From an uncultured Paraglaciecola sp. (GTDB lineage Bacteria > Pseudomonadota > Gammaproteobacteria > Enterobacterales > Alteromonadaceae): 64,000 nucleotides of DNA. Every line of letters starts with the position of its first letter. Within the stretch, counting starts at the first letter, position 1. Below, in pieces: positions 12,018 through 22,416 of the stretch. The position numbers and the translations under genes are program-made. The notes below the pieces were generated by a model. The model was not told the DNA's origin. It was given only the letters and a program-made list of their open reading frames with translations, and searched no databases. The stretch is from positions 1 through 64,000 of the forward strand of contig NZ_CAJXPA010000003.1 of assembly GCF_913058035.1 (NCBI RefSeq). The letters run 5' to 3'.

Positions 12018-13014
12018 ATGTCATTTAATATTTTGTCTTTGTGCGTGTCAGTGTTGACAATATTAGCATCTGCATCGTGATCACCAAAGCAGACTCAAGT
12101 TACGTCACAACTTGAACAAACCATCAGCTAAACAGAATCTAGAAAAGTGAGTTAAGTATTTTTCTGTAATGTTTGAATAAGACTATAAACGTTCACCTCA
12201 TAGACAAAGCTACTTAGATTACAAATAGGATTACAAATAGGATTACAATAAATGGAATGATATTTCATAAGCGACACAAGATGAAACTCGGCTGATACAA
12301 GAGAAACGTTTAGCCGATTTATAAAAATTGATTTGTGTCAATTGAATATCTAAGAAAAGTTAGGTGATAATGTGCCTAATGCTGATATTCAGCGGTGTCT
12401 AATGAGTGATGAATTTCGACACCACATCTCTGTTATGCATTAACTTCGTGCCTTTCATATTATGGTGCCAAGTTACCAGATGTAATCTTTGGCTTATCAT
12501 GAAGATATACTAGGACATCATATGCAACGTGCAGTTTCTCAACAACTGGAAGGGATCCCTAAGTTTCAAAAATATGTATCTTTTAGTGCTTACACTGAAG
12601 GCTGGGGTTCATATTTTGAAGAGCTAGCAGAAGATATGGGGTTTTATCAAGATCCCTTTTAGACTTTGGCCGTCTTGCTATGGAGTTATGGCGAACTTGC
12701 CGTCTAGTGGTGGATACGGTTATTCGCGTTAAAAAATGGAGCCGAGAAAAAGCTATGACTCATTTGATTGAAAATACGCCGAGTCCAAAAAATGACTCAG
12801 TTAGAGCAATCGAACGTTGTATTGCTATGCCAGGACAAGCAACCGCTCATTTAATAGGAAAATTAAAAATCATGGAACTACAAACCCAAGCCTAATAAAC
12901 CTTAGGTGAAAAGTTCGATATCCAAGACTTTCATCATGAGATATTAAAAGATGGCTCGGTTCCCTTCAATATTCTTTAGGATAAAGTACTCAATTGGATC
13001 ATGTTAGAAAAATA
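12018..13014 (+). pseudogene. degenerate DUF885-family lipoprotein peptidase
   Basis: Multi-frame reading: signal peptide MSFNILSLCVSVLTILASAS then TGA at the lipobox Cys; DYNKWNDIS*ATQDETRLIQEKRLADL; LAYHEDILGHHMQRAVSQQLEGIPKFQKYVSFSAYTEGWGSYFEELAEDMGFYQDPF; frameshift near 12660; FGRLAMELWRTCRLVVDT...IERCIAMPGQATAHLIGKLKIMELQTQA; then KFDIQDFHHEILKDGSVPFNIL with in-frame stops. Confidence 0.85.
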
Positions 13015-13030
13015 AATAAAGCTTAAGTCT

Positions 13031-13061
13031 AAAAAAGGTGAGCGCTAGGCTCACCTTTTTT
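13031..13061. terminator. bidirectional hairpin terminator
   Basis: AAAAAAGGTGAGC-GCTAG-GCTCACCTTTTTT between the pseudogene and convergent fbp. Confidence 0.88.
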
Positions 13062-13081
13062 ATCAATGTTCAATTATTTAC

Positions 13082-14050
13082 TTACTTATAATAACTCAGA
13101 CAGGTTTCTACCTCTTCTTTTGAGCCAATCAACACTGGGACACGTTGATGAATTTCGGTGGGCATGACCTCCATAATTCGACCTGTACCAGTATTGGCTA
13201 GACCACCTGCTTGCTCAACTAAAAATGCCATTGGGTTCGCTTCATATAATAAACGTAATTTACCTGCTTTACTCGGATCGCGTTTGTCGTAAGGGTACAT
13301 AAAAATACCACCACGAGATAACACTCTGTGAATATCACCTACCATTGCAGCAACCCAACGCATGTTGTAATCTTTTTCTCTTGGACCCTCAGTACCAGCT
13401 AATAAATCGTTAATGTATGCTTGGACGGGGGCTTCCCAATGACGTTGGTTCGATGCATTAATCGAATATTCAGCGGTTTGTACTGGCACTTTTACATTAG
13501 GAGTTGTCAACAAAAAACCGCCATGGGTTTTATCTAATGTATAAAGATGTGTACCACGACCGGTCGTCAAGGCAAGCATAGCGGAAGGGCCATAAAGTAC
13601 ATAACCGGCTGCTACTATCTGTGTTCCAGGCTGTAAAAAAGCTGATGGATCATCGGAGTCCATCCATTGTGGAGCGTGAGTAATAGAAAAAATAGTACCG
13701 ATGAGGCTATTAATATCAGTATTTGACGAGCCATCAAGAGGATCAAAACTTACTAGGTAATTACCATTTGGATTACAAGGGACAACGTCATCTTCTTCCT
13801 CTGAGGATATCGCTTTTACATAGCCTGATTCACTAAGAATATCTTTGAGGATTTGATTAGAAATCACATCTAATTTCTTCTGTGTTTCGCCTTGTACGTT
13901 TTCACTTAATGTTGAACCCAAAACACCTGCTAATGCACCTTGACTGACCCTAAAAGATATTTCTTTACAGCCAGCTAATATTGTTCTCAATAGCAGTATC
14001 AGCTCCATAGGCGCGCCATCTTCTTGAAGTTGCGAGTTAAGTCTTTTCAT
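13082..14050 (-). CDS. fbp: class 1 fructose-1,6-bisphosphatase
   Basis: [63 protein letters not shown]; start MKRLNS preferred over the upstream Met at 14089. Confidence 0.96.
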   Translation of the reverse strand: MKRLNSQLQEDGAPMELILLLRTILAGCKEISFRVSQGALAGVLGSTLSENVQGETQKKLDVISNQILKDILSESGYVKAISSEEEDDVVPCNPNGNYLVSFDPLDGSSNTDINSLIGTIFSITHAPQWMDSDDPSAFLQPGTQIVAAGYVLYGPSAMLALTTGRGTHLYTLDKTHGGFLLTTPNVKVPVQTAEYSINASNQRHWEAPVQAYINDLLAGTEGPREKDYNMRWVAAMVGDIHRVLSRGGIFMYPYDKRDPSKAGKLRLLYEANPMAFLVEQAGGLANTGTGRIMEVMPTEIHQRVPVLIGSKEEVETCLSYYK

Positions 14051-14292
14051 TCTTAGTAAATACCTTGTGGTTGTAGGGTTATGCAACATGTTTTTTTATA
14101 TAAGTTACTAACGTCTAGGATTGTACCTTCAAAAAGCAAGAAACTCAGTAACCTGTATGTATTCTTTATTAATTTAACATAAACAGTCATATGTCATAGC
14201 GATAGCAGCGACAAATTTTTTTACATTGTTGATTGGGTAAGCGATCTTTGTTCTGGTAATCTATTGTTCTTAGAAATTTTGAATAGCAATTT

Positions 14293-15645
14293 ATGCATCT
14301 ACATATTTTAGGTATTTGTGGCACTTTTATGGGTGGCATTGCAGCTATCGCTAAGGAGCTAGGGCACAAAGTCACGGGTTCAGACAGTAATGTATACCCA
14401 CCTATGAGCACACAATTAAAGTCTCTAGGTATTGAGTTATTTGAAGGATACGGTGTAAAACAATTTAAAAATGAACCAGATATAGTTGTCATAGGCAATT
14501 CGTTGTCCCGCGGCAATGAAGCGGTAGAGTATGTTTTGAACAGAAATCTACCTTACACTAGTGGTCCACAGTGGTTACTTGAAAACGTTCTCAAAGAACT
14601 CTGGGTTATAGCTGTGTCTGGTACCCATGGCAAAACTAGCACCTCGAGTATGTTAGCTTGGATATTAGAGTATGCAGGTCTTAAACCAGGATTTTTGATT
14701 GGTGGGGTCCCACAAAATTTTAATGTTTCTGCGCGTTTAGGTGAAAGTCCATTTTTTGTTATTGAGGCAGATGAATACGACAGTGCGTTTTTTGATAAGC
14801 GTTCTAAGTTTGTGCACTATCACCCTCGTACTTTAGTAATGAATAACTTGGAATTTGACCACGCTGATATATTTACTGATTTAAGTGACATCCAAAAACA
14901 GTTTAATCATCTACTTCGCACCGTACCTAGCAACGGTTTAGTGTTATTACCCAAGTCAGACAATAACTTGAGGAAAGTGTTAGACCTTGGATGTTGGACA
15001 CCAATACAGTTTACCGGTGGTGATTGGCAGGTACAAAACAGTAACCCCGAGTGCAGTGAGTTTGACGTTTTGTTTAAGGGACAGCCGCAAGGTAAAGTGC
15101 GCTGGGGCTTAATGGGAGAGCACAACGTTAATAATGCATTGATAGCAATAGCTGCTGCAAAACATTGCGGAGTTAAAAGTGATTTAGCAATGGAAGCATT
15201 AGGTCAGTTTGTTAATGTAAAACGCCGTATGGAGGTTAAAGCTGTGGTGAATGATATCACCTTGTATGATGATTTTGCCCATCATCCTACTGCTATCGCT
15301 ACCACTGTTGATGGACTTCGGGCTAAAGTCGGCGATGAGCGTATTTTGGCTGTATTAGAGCCTCGTTCTAATACTATGAAAATGGGTGTTCACAAGGACA
15401 CACTCGCCGCCTCTTGGTCAAATGCCGACCAAGTGTTTATCTTTGAACCGTCAAATTTAACGTGGTCGATGGATGACCTGTTGGCACAAAGTAACGTGCC
15501 AGCCATGTTATATAGAGATATAGATATGCTGGTGAAATCTATTATTTCTTATGCACAGCCGGGCGACCACATTTTGGTGATGAGCAATGGTAGTTTTGGC
15601 GGTATTCATGAATTGTTGACACAACAATTAGTAAAAATTGTATAA
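14293..15645 (+). CDS. mpl: UDP-N-acetylmuramate:L-alanyl-gamma-D-glutamyl-meso-diaminopimelate ligase
   Basis: MHLHILGICGTFMGGIAAIAKELGHKVTGSD; AVSGTHGKTSTSSMLAWILE; YDDFAHHPTAIATTVDGLR. Confidence 0.96.
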   Translation: MHLHILGICGTFMGGIAAIAKELGHKVTGSDSNVYPPMSTQLKSLGIELFEGYGVKQFKNEPDIVVIGNSLSRGNEAVEYVLNRNLPYTSGPQWLLENVLKELWVIAVSGTHGKTSTSSMLAWILEYAGLKPGFLIGGVPQNFNVSARLGESPFFVIEADEYDSAFFDKRSKFVHYHPRTLVMNNLEFDHADIFTDLSDIQKQFNHLLRTVPSNGLVLLPKSDNNLRKVLDLGCWTPIQFTGGDWQVQNSNPECSEFDVLFKGQPQGKVRWGLMGEHNVNNALIAIAAAKHCGVKSDLAMEALGQFVNVKRRMEVKAVVNDITLYDDFAHHPTAIATTVDGLRAKVGDERILAVLEPRSNTMKMGVHKDTLAASWSNADQVFIFEPSNLTWSMDDLLAQSNVPAMLYRDIDMLVKSIISYAQPGDHILVMSNGSFGGIHELLTQQLVKIV

Positions 15646-15710
15646 ACCTGTCATTCCGCACATAAATTATAAATAAGAATCAAATAAGATATTAATAAAG
15701 AGCTTTCAAA

Positions 15711-16487
15711 ATGAAATTAAATAAACTGATTATTGGTGTGTTGGTGGCTGTGATGAGCTTTCAAGCGTTAAGTTGGGGACAAGTTGGACACAGAGTAACA
15801 GGGGCGATTGCTGAGCAATACCTGACACCTGAAGCTCAGCGTGCCATCGATAGGCTATTGATTAATGAAGATTTAGCAGAAGCCTCGACTTATGCCGATG
15901 AGATGAAGGCCAACCCTAGCGAGTTTTGGAAAAAAACTGCTAACCCTTGGCATTATGTGAATGTGTTTGATGGTAAGACATATTCAGACGTAGCCCCGCC
16001 ACCTGAAGGCAATGCGGTGACTGCTTTGGAAATGTTTTCTAAACAACTAAAAAGTAAACAATCAAGCTTTGCAGAGAAACAACTCGCACTGCGGTTTATT
16101 GTGCATATTATTGGTGACTTACATCAACCCTTTCACGCTGGAAATGGAAAAGATAGGGGCGGTAACGACGTAAAATTGAAGTTTTTTTGGGAAGATTCTA
16201 ATTTACACCGCGTTTGGGATTCAGGCTTGATTGACCGGCAAAATTTGTCATACACAGAATGGACTAAAATCTTAAGTCGCAAAATCTCTGAGCAACAGGC
16301 GAATGAATGGATGGAAGTTGATCCTAAAGTGTGGATAGCTGAAAGCAAAAAGTTACGTGCGAATTTATATCCTGATAGCGACACGTTATCGTGGGATTAC
16401 CAATATCAAAACTTGCCTATAGTAAAAGAACGTTTGCAAATGGGCGGCGTTAGAATTGCAGCTTTTCTAAATGCCTTGCTTAAATAA
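15711..16487 (+). CDS. secreted S1/P1-type nuclease
   Basis: signal peptide then WGQVGHRVTGAIAEQYL; HIIGDLHQPFHAGNGKDRGGNDVKLKFF; NLHRVWDSGLI. Confidence 0.94.
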   Translation: MKLNKLIIGVLVAVMSFQALSWGQVGHRVTGAIAEQYLTPEAQRAIDRLLINEDLAEASTYADEMKANPSEFWKKTANPWHYVNVFDGKTYSDVAPPPEGNAVTALEMFSKQLKSKQSSFAEKQLALRFIVHIIGDLHQPFHAGNGKDRGGNDVKLKFFWEDSNLHRVWDSGLIDRQNLSYTEWTKILSRKISEQQANEWMEVDPKVWIAESKKLRANLYPDSDTLSWDYQYQNLPIVKERLQMGGVRIAAFLNALLK

Positions 16488-16504
16488 TTGAGTGCGTAAT
16501 TAAT

Positions 16505-18412
16505 TTGTCTGAAAATATACTCACATTGTTACCTAAAATAATCGCAGGGCCTATTGTTCGGCGAGCTAGTGCAAGGCAAGTTTGCTTTTGGTTGATAACC
16601 AATAAAGCTTATAAATTTTCTGTTAAGTTGTTCAGCCACCAACAACAGATAACTTGGTTTGATGCTCAGTTAGATGACAAACAGCACTGTCAGATTCAGG
16701 TTGGGGTACACGCCTTTGTCAATTTTTTCACGTTAGAGCCCAATATAGACATTTTATGTGGGAGTAGGGTAAGTTACGACATCATCTTGCTAGACAACGA
16801 TGGCAGTAAAAGTTATTTAGGTAAATTAATACCTTCTTTGCTTTATTTAGGTCAAGCTTATCCTAGTTTTTTGATACGCCGACAAATTAGACAAATGTTA
16901 CATGGCTCCTGTCGTAAACCTCATCATGATAGTGATGATGGTTTGGTCATTGTTGACCAACAAATTAAGTTAGGACTGTTAGACCAAATTGAGCCGCCTG
17001 ACCTACTAATGATGTCAGGAGATCAGGTTTATACAGATGATGTTGCTGGGCCAACTCTCGTCGCGATTAAACAAACTATTGATAGTTTGGGTTTGTTCCA
17101 TGAAGAGCTAGAAGGGTCAACTATAAGCAATAGCAAAGAGATATTTGAACACACACACTGTTTTTATCAACGCCCCGAATTACTCCCGGATGACCCAAGT
17201 ACAACCAATACCTACAGTCAATTTTTTGCTGGTAAACGTAAGCCTATTTTTACTTCAGTCAATGCCAGTAACCACTTAATATCGCTTGCTGAAGTCATGG
17301 CTATGTATATTCTCACTTGGTCGCCTGAAATGTGGCGACGAGTCAATATCAGTGATGAGGCCATCCCCGAACTTTTTAAGCAAAAGTTTGCCGAAGAACA
17401 AACAATTATTGAGAATTTTGTTGCCGGTTTAGACAAGGTTAGGAGGGCGCTAGCCCATGTACGTGTCTACATGATCTTCGATGATCATGATATTACTGAT
17501 GACTGGAACTTAACCCGTGGTTGGGAGGATGCGGTATACGGTAACTTATTTGCCAAACGTATAGTAGGCAATGCATTAGTAGGATATTGGTTGTGTCAAG
17601 GCTGGGGTAATGACCCCGATAAGTTAAAACCGTTATTTGAGTCTTGTCGTGCGTTTTTTACTGAAAAGGGTGTTATTCAACATGATATGCTCGTTCAAAA
17701 TTTGCTTGATTGGGAACATTGGCACTACTGCCTAGAAACGTCACCTAAGCTGGTGGTATTGGATACACGAACCCAGCGTTGGCGTTCTGAGTCGAGTTTA
17801 AGTAAACCTTCAGGTTTGATGGACTGGGAAGCCTTGTGTGAATTGCAGCAAGAGCTAATTGGTCAAGAGGCTGTAATTATGGTTTCGGCTGCACCTATTT
17901 TTGGTGTAAAGCTAATAGAAACGATACAACGCATTTTTACTTTTTTTGGAGGAGCACTAACCGTAGATGCAGAAAATTGGATGGCACATAAAGGCACGGC
18001 AAGTGTGATGCTGAATATTTTTCGAAACCGTAAAACACCACCAAATTTTGTGATCCTGTCTGGTGATGTGCATTATTCATTTGTGTATGACATTACCCTG
18101 AGATTCAGACATAACAGCCCCAATATTACCCAGATAACCAGTAGCGGCATCAAAAACGAGTTTCCTGATAAGCTACTAAAGTGGTTCGACAGACTTAATC
18201 GTATTCTATATAGCAAATATTCGCCGCTAAACTGGTTTACTCAGAGACGAAACATGCTAGTTAGGCACCGCAAGCCGAATGCTCACAAATTAGCCACACT
18301 TTCAAACGGATCTGGAATAGGGTTACTCAAGATAGACCAAGCTTGCAGTAAAGTTGAGGCACAGCAACTGTGTACCTCAGGTAAAGTTGTCACTTTTATT
18401 AAAAAGGAATAA
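16505..18412 (+). CDS. PhoD-like metallophosphatase (alkaline phosphatase D superfamily)
   Basis: LLMMSGDQVYTDD; MIFDDHDITDDWNL; VILSGDVHYSFVYDI; probable TTG start. Confidence 0.85.
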   Translation: MSENILTLLPKIIAGPIVRRASARQVCFWLITNKAYKFSVKLFSHQQQITWFDAQLDDKQHCQIQVGVHAFVNFFTLEPNIDILCGSRVSYDIILLDNDGSKSYLGKLIPSLLYLGQAYPSFLIRRQIRQMLHGSCRKPHHDSDDGLVIVDQQIKLGLLDQIEPPDLLMMSGDQVYTDDVAGPTLVAIKQTIDSLGLFHEELEGSTISNSKEIFEHTHCFYQRPELLPDDPSTTNTYSQFFAGKRKPIFTSVNASNHLISLAEVMAMYILTWSPEMWRRVNISDEAIPELFKQKFAEEQTIIENFVAGLDKVRRALAHVRVYMIFDDHDITDDWNLTRGWEDAVYGNLFAKRIVGNALVGYWLCQGWGNDPDKLKPLFESCRAFFTEKGVIQHDMLVQNLLDWEHWHYCLETSPKLVVLDTRTQRWRSESSLSKPSGLMDWEALCELQQELIGQEAVIMVSAAPIFGVKLIETIQRIFTFFGGALTVDAENWMAHKGTASVMLNIFRNRKTPPNFVILSGDVHYSFVYDITLRFRHNSPNITQITSSGIKNEFPDKLLKWFDRLNRILYSKYSPLNWFTQRRNMLVRHRKPNAHKLATLSNGSGIGLLKIDQACSKVEAQQLCTSGKVVTFIKKE

Positions 18413-18426
18413 GTATTTATCACTGG

Positions 18427-19503
18427 TTATTGGTGAAAAGGTTTACTCAATTTATGTACTGCATCAATAAAGATTTTGGCATTTTCCGGTGGAACATCTA
18501 AATGTATGCCATGGCCAAGGTTAAACACATGACCATCACCCTTCCCAAAACCATCTAATATAAGCTGCACTTCTTGTTCAATTCGTGCGGCTGGTGCATA
18601 CAGCATAGATGGGTCCATATTACCTTGTAATGCAACACTGTCACCAATTCGTGCCTTTGCATCAGCCATATCCACTGTCCAATCCAAGCCTACAGCGTCA
18701 CATCCCGTTGCGGCGATAGATTCTAACCATAGACCAGCATTTTTAGTAAACAATGTGACAGGTACTTTCCGTCCATCATTTTCGCGGGTAAGACCATCGA
18801 CAATTTTGTGCATATATTGCAGAGAAAATTCTTGGTAATCGCGACCTGATAACACACCGCCCCATGTATCAAATACCATGACTGACTGAGCGCCGGCGGC
18901 AATTTGCGCGTTGAGATACAAAATAACGGAATCAGCCAACTTATCGAGTAGAAGGTGCAAGGCTTGTGGTTCACTAAAAGCCATTTTTTTTATTTTAGTG
19001 AAAGCCTTACTTGAGCCTCCTTCAATCATATAAGTAGCTAACGTCCAAGGACTCCCAGAAAAACCTATTAAAGGCACCGTACCATTTAAGTTTTTACGAA
19101 CGGTACGAACGGCATTCATTACGTAACCCAGCTCTACTTCAGGATCTAATATTGGCAATTTTTGAATATCAGCCATACACGTTAATGGACGTTCGAACTT
19201 TGGGCCTTCTCCCGTCTCAAAATAAAGGCCTAGCCCCATAGCATCGGGGATGGTCAAAATATCAGAGAACAATATGGCAGCGTCTAGATCAAATCTGCGG
19301 AGTGGTTGAAGTGTCACTTCACAGGCTAATTCAGCATTTTTGCACAGCGACATAAAATCGCCAGCCACTGCTCTAGTGGCTTTGTATTCAGGTAGGTATC
19401 GACCAGCTTGGCGCATCATCCATACCGGAGTAATGTCAACGGGTTGGCGTAACAATGCCCGTAAATATCGATCGTTTTGCAATGGCTGCATTGATTTCCT
19501 CAA
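18427..19503 (-). CDS. hemE: uroporphyrinogen decarboxylase
   Basis: [66 protein letters not shown]. Start may be the internal MQPLQND. Confidence 0.98.
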   Translation of the reverse strand: MRKSMQPLQNDRYLRALLRQPVDITPVWMMRQAGRYLPEYKATRAVAGDFMSLCKNAELACEVTLQPLRRFDLDAAILFSDILTIPDAMGLGLYFETGEGPKFERPLTCMADIQKLPILDPEVELGYVMNAVRTVRKNLNGTVPLIGFSGSPWTLATYMIEGGSSKAFTKIKKMAFSEPQALHLLLDKLADSVILYLNAQIAAGAQSVMVFDTWGGVLSGRDYQEFSLQYMHKIVDGLTRENDGRKVPVTLFTKNAGLWLESIAATGCDAVGLDWTVDMADAKARIGDSVALQGNMDPSMLYAPAARIEQEVQLILDGFGKGDGHVFNLGHGIHLDVPPENAKIFIDAVHKLSKPFHQ

Positions 19504-19741
19504 ATTAGAATAAGCTTGCTCGAAATTAAGCCTAATGGCTCAAAGATATGTATTGTATCGATTTTGTGCATTGAAAAAAGCATAAATTAGACTATGTTTA
19601 GCAAGAATTTGCATATTAAGAGTTTTTTTCTACTAAGACTCCGACGCAAAAACAACTATAAATAAGAAATCCGTTGATGGCAGTATGTTACTAAAATATT
19701 CAAACCCCAGTGCGTGGGGTCTGGTATGTGCTGAACTTGCT

Positions 19742-20584
19742 TTATGAATGGCTAGGTATAGTTATATTTTTCTGTTGTTTTATCTCTTCAATAGTATGCT
19801 GAATAAGTTGTCCGGCGATGGATAACTTAGGTGGAATATTGGGTAACTTGTCCGGATCAAACCAATATGCCTCTAGTATTTCTTTGCCATCTACTTCTAT
19901 CTCCCCAGAGTCAAAGTCTGCTAAGAAACCAACCATTAATGAGTGTGGAAAAGGCCAAGGTTGGCTAGAAAAATAGCGTAGGTTTTTAACTGTTATGCCT
20001 ACTTCTTCGAAAACCTCTCTATGCACAGCCTGTTCAAGTTTTTCACCACTTTCTACAAAGCCTGCTAAGGTCGAGAACATTTGCCGCGATCGTTGCGGTT
20101 TTCCCTGTGCAAGCAGTATTTTTCCTTCATGACGAATCGACACAATAATACAAGGGGAAATTCTAGGATAACAACGATGTTGACAACGCGAACACTGCAC
20201 AGCCATTTCCCAGTTAATTTGCTGCATAGCGGTGCCACATTGACCACAAAACCTATGTGTACGCATGAATAATGCTACCTGCCATGCTCTAGAAGCAATA
20301 CCGAAAAAACTAGTTTCACTTTGCATTAACAAAGCACGCATACTGATAAAGCTAAGATTATTTTGCTCAATATGTTCGTTACCCATATCGATTAAAAAAC
20401 AAGGAAGGTCACCATGGCTACCTATTCTAACAATTTGTTCCTGGTAGGCATGAGCAAAATTGAGTGCACCCCATGTAGTTATCAAAAGTCCTGAACTTTC
20501 AGAGGATTGAAAAACCTTTTCACCACTAAAGATTAACCAAATAGCTCTTGTTTCAGCGGTTATCAATATATTCTGTTCAATCAT
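19742..20584 (-). CDS. nudC: NAD(+) diphosphatase / NADH pyrophosphatase (Nudix)
   Basis: zinc ribbon CGQCG...CSRCQH; Nudix box GFVESGEKLEQAVHREVFEEVGI; SQPWPFPHSLMVGF. Confidence 0.95.
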   Translation of the reverse strand: MIEQNILITAETRAIWLIFSGEKVFQSSESSGLLITTWGALNFAHAYQEQIVRIGSHGDLPCFLIDMGNEHIEQNNLSFISMRALLMQSETSFFGIASRAWQVALFMRTHRFCGQCGTAMQQINWEMAVQCSRCQHRCYPRISPCIIVSIRHEGKILLAQGKPQRSRQMFSTLAGFVESGEKLEQAVHREVFEEVGITVKNLRYFSSQPWPFPHSLMVGFLADFDSGEIEVDGKEILEAYWFDPDKLPNIPPKLSIAGQLIQHTIEEIKQQKNITIPSHS

Positions 20585-20786
20585 ATATTTTGTTCAACCA
20601 TATAGTTACCAAAAATCAAATATTTAACTTAATTTAACACAGTAAAAAGTCACATAAAAATATACTTTAATAAGAGTATTCCATCATTAATAATGACTAG
20701 TGTAAAAGTACGAGGCTAATAATAAATGGTTAAGATACCTATATAGATTAGTGCTATAATCTAGAGTTTATGTTGAAGGAATAAAT

Positions 20787-21236
20787 GTGACTGATACTGA
20801 CCAACAACCTATCGTAGCTCAAGTATACAAAGCAAGGCAATTTTGTGAAGACAAAGGTGCTAGGTTCACTTTACTGAGGGAAAAGGTTTATGCGCTTTTA
20901 CTCGAAAAACAAAGTGCTGTAGGCGCCTATGAGCTCTTAGACGCTCTCAAGCTAACAGAGTCGAGTGCAAAACCTGCAACCGTGTACAGAACTCTAGACT
21001 TCCTCTTAGAGTTTGGTCTAATACATAAAATAGAATCCACTAATGCATTTGTCGCTTGCCATCACTTTGATTGCACTCATCCAGTCCAATTCTTGATTTG
21101 TGATACCTGTGGTGACGTGAAGGAAATTCAATCTGAAGGATTAAAAGATACGTTAGATAAACAAGCCCAAACAGTGGGATTTAGTGTGGTAAAACAAACA
21201 ATTGAGGCTCATGGTACATGTGTTATTTGCCAATAG
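20787..21236 (+). CDS. zur: Fur-family transcriptional regulator, Zur-like
   Basis: FTLLREKVYALLLEKQSAVGAYELLDALK...KPATVYRTLDFLLEFGLIHKIESTNAFVAC; C-terminal HGTCVIC; GTG start. Confidence 0.85.
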   Translation: MTDTDQQPIVAQVYKARQFCEDKGARFTLLREKVYALLLEKQSAVGAYELLDALKLTESSAKPATVYRTLDFLLEFGLIHKIESTNAFVACHHFDCTHPVQFLICDTCGDVKEIQSEGLKDTLDKQAQTVGFSVVKQTIEAHGTCVICQ

Positions 21237-21266
21237 ACCAATTTCAATGAAGGAAAAACTAAACTA

Positions 21267-21731
21267 ATGAATGCAGATTTTATTAACCCTTTTATTGCTG
21301 CCTTGATCAATGTATTGCAAACGATGGCGCAAACTGAATTAGTTCCAGGTAAACCCAAAAAGAAGAGCGATAATCAAGCTAAGGGCGATATCTCTGGTTT
21401 AATAGGTATGGTGGGCGATAAAATTCAAGGTTCTATGTCTATTTCTTTTGACGAAGGCTTAGTGTTAGAAATAATGGACAAAATGTTGGGTGAAAAACCA
21501 GATACTATTGATTCCGATGTACAAGATATGGTGGGAGAAATCACCAACATGATATGCGGAGGAGCTAAAAATGAACTTGATCAAAAAGGATATGATTTTG
21601 GTATGGCTACTCCTGTAGTTGTTTCAGGAAAAAATCATACGATTAATCACCAGGTCGATGGGAAAAAAATGGTGATGCCGTTTTCACATGCGTCGGGCAA
21701 CCTATACCTAGAAATGTGTTTCAACAAGTAA
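21267..21731 (+). CDS. CheX-like chemotaxis phosphatase-family protein
   Basis: MNADFINPFIAALINVLQTMAQTEL; VQDMVGEITNMICGGAKNELDQKGYDFGMATPVVVSG (CheX E-x-x-N motif). Confidence 0.88.
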   Translation: MNADFINPFIAALINVLQTMAQTELVPGKPKKKSDNQAKGDISGLIGMVGDKIQGSMSISFDEGLVLEIMDKMLGEKPDTIDSDVQDMVGEITNMICGGAKNELDQKGYDFGMATPVVVSGKNHTINHQVDGKKMVMPFSHASGNLYLEMCFNK

Positions 21732-22416
21732 TACGAGCATTCACACATTAAACCGCAATAGACAAGTGCCATAGTCCCCTAATGAATTGGATGTTTCTAA
21801 CGACTGAGAAAACAATTGTTCAGCTTAAGGGAGCGATAGTAGAAGATAGGCTTACCAAAATTATATGAGCATTCTCGCATAAATTTGACCTATAACAAAA
21901 AAATTTACTATGACAATAATGTCCCCTAATCCAAATTTAATTCAGCGGTTAGATAACATCATGACCTCTCCTTTTTTTTATAAATGCTTCAGGTTTACAA
22001 GTGCGAATAGAAATAATCCGTGGGAGATATTAAATAAAACTTTAAAAGGTCTTTTAATGAATACACTTTTTAAAATAATTTTTTAATTTGGCTTAAATTG
22101 TTTCTTTAAAGCAACACAAGTGTATGATGTTGTTCATTAGTAGTCAGTATCACGGGAGTATTTGATAGATCGGGATATTTAAAAGGTAGCTTTCTCAGCA
22201 AGCTAGTTTTTCCTCACCCTAGGCGTCGCTTAAGTCTTTGAACGCATTAAAAGTAGGCTGGATTAACGTCAAATTAAAGCAAAAGAGTCAATTTAGTTGT
22301 GAATTTTTGAAGAAGTAAAGTCTAGCTTGTGTGGCGCAGTTAATTAAAGCTTGTATATATTTAAAACACAATTGTGTAGCAAACAAATTTAAAATAAAGA
22401 TGAAGGATGAATTAAA

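Noticed and set aside
12078-12080. TGA at a Cys position as a possible selenocysteine codon (selD/selU are in the window)
   Set aside because: The same gene has other stops, a frameshift and an apparent deletion, so it is decayed; no Sec machinery or SECIS seen.
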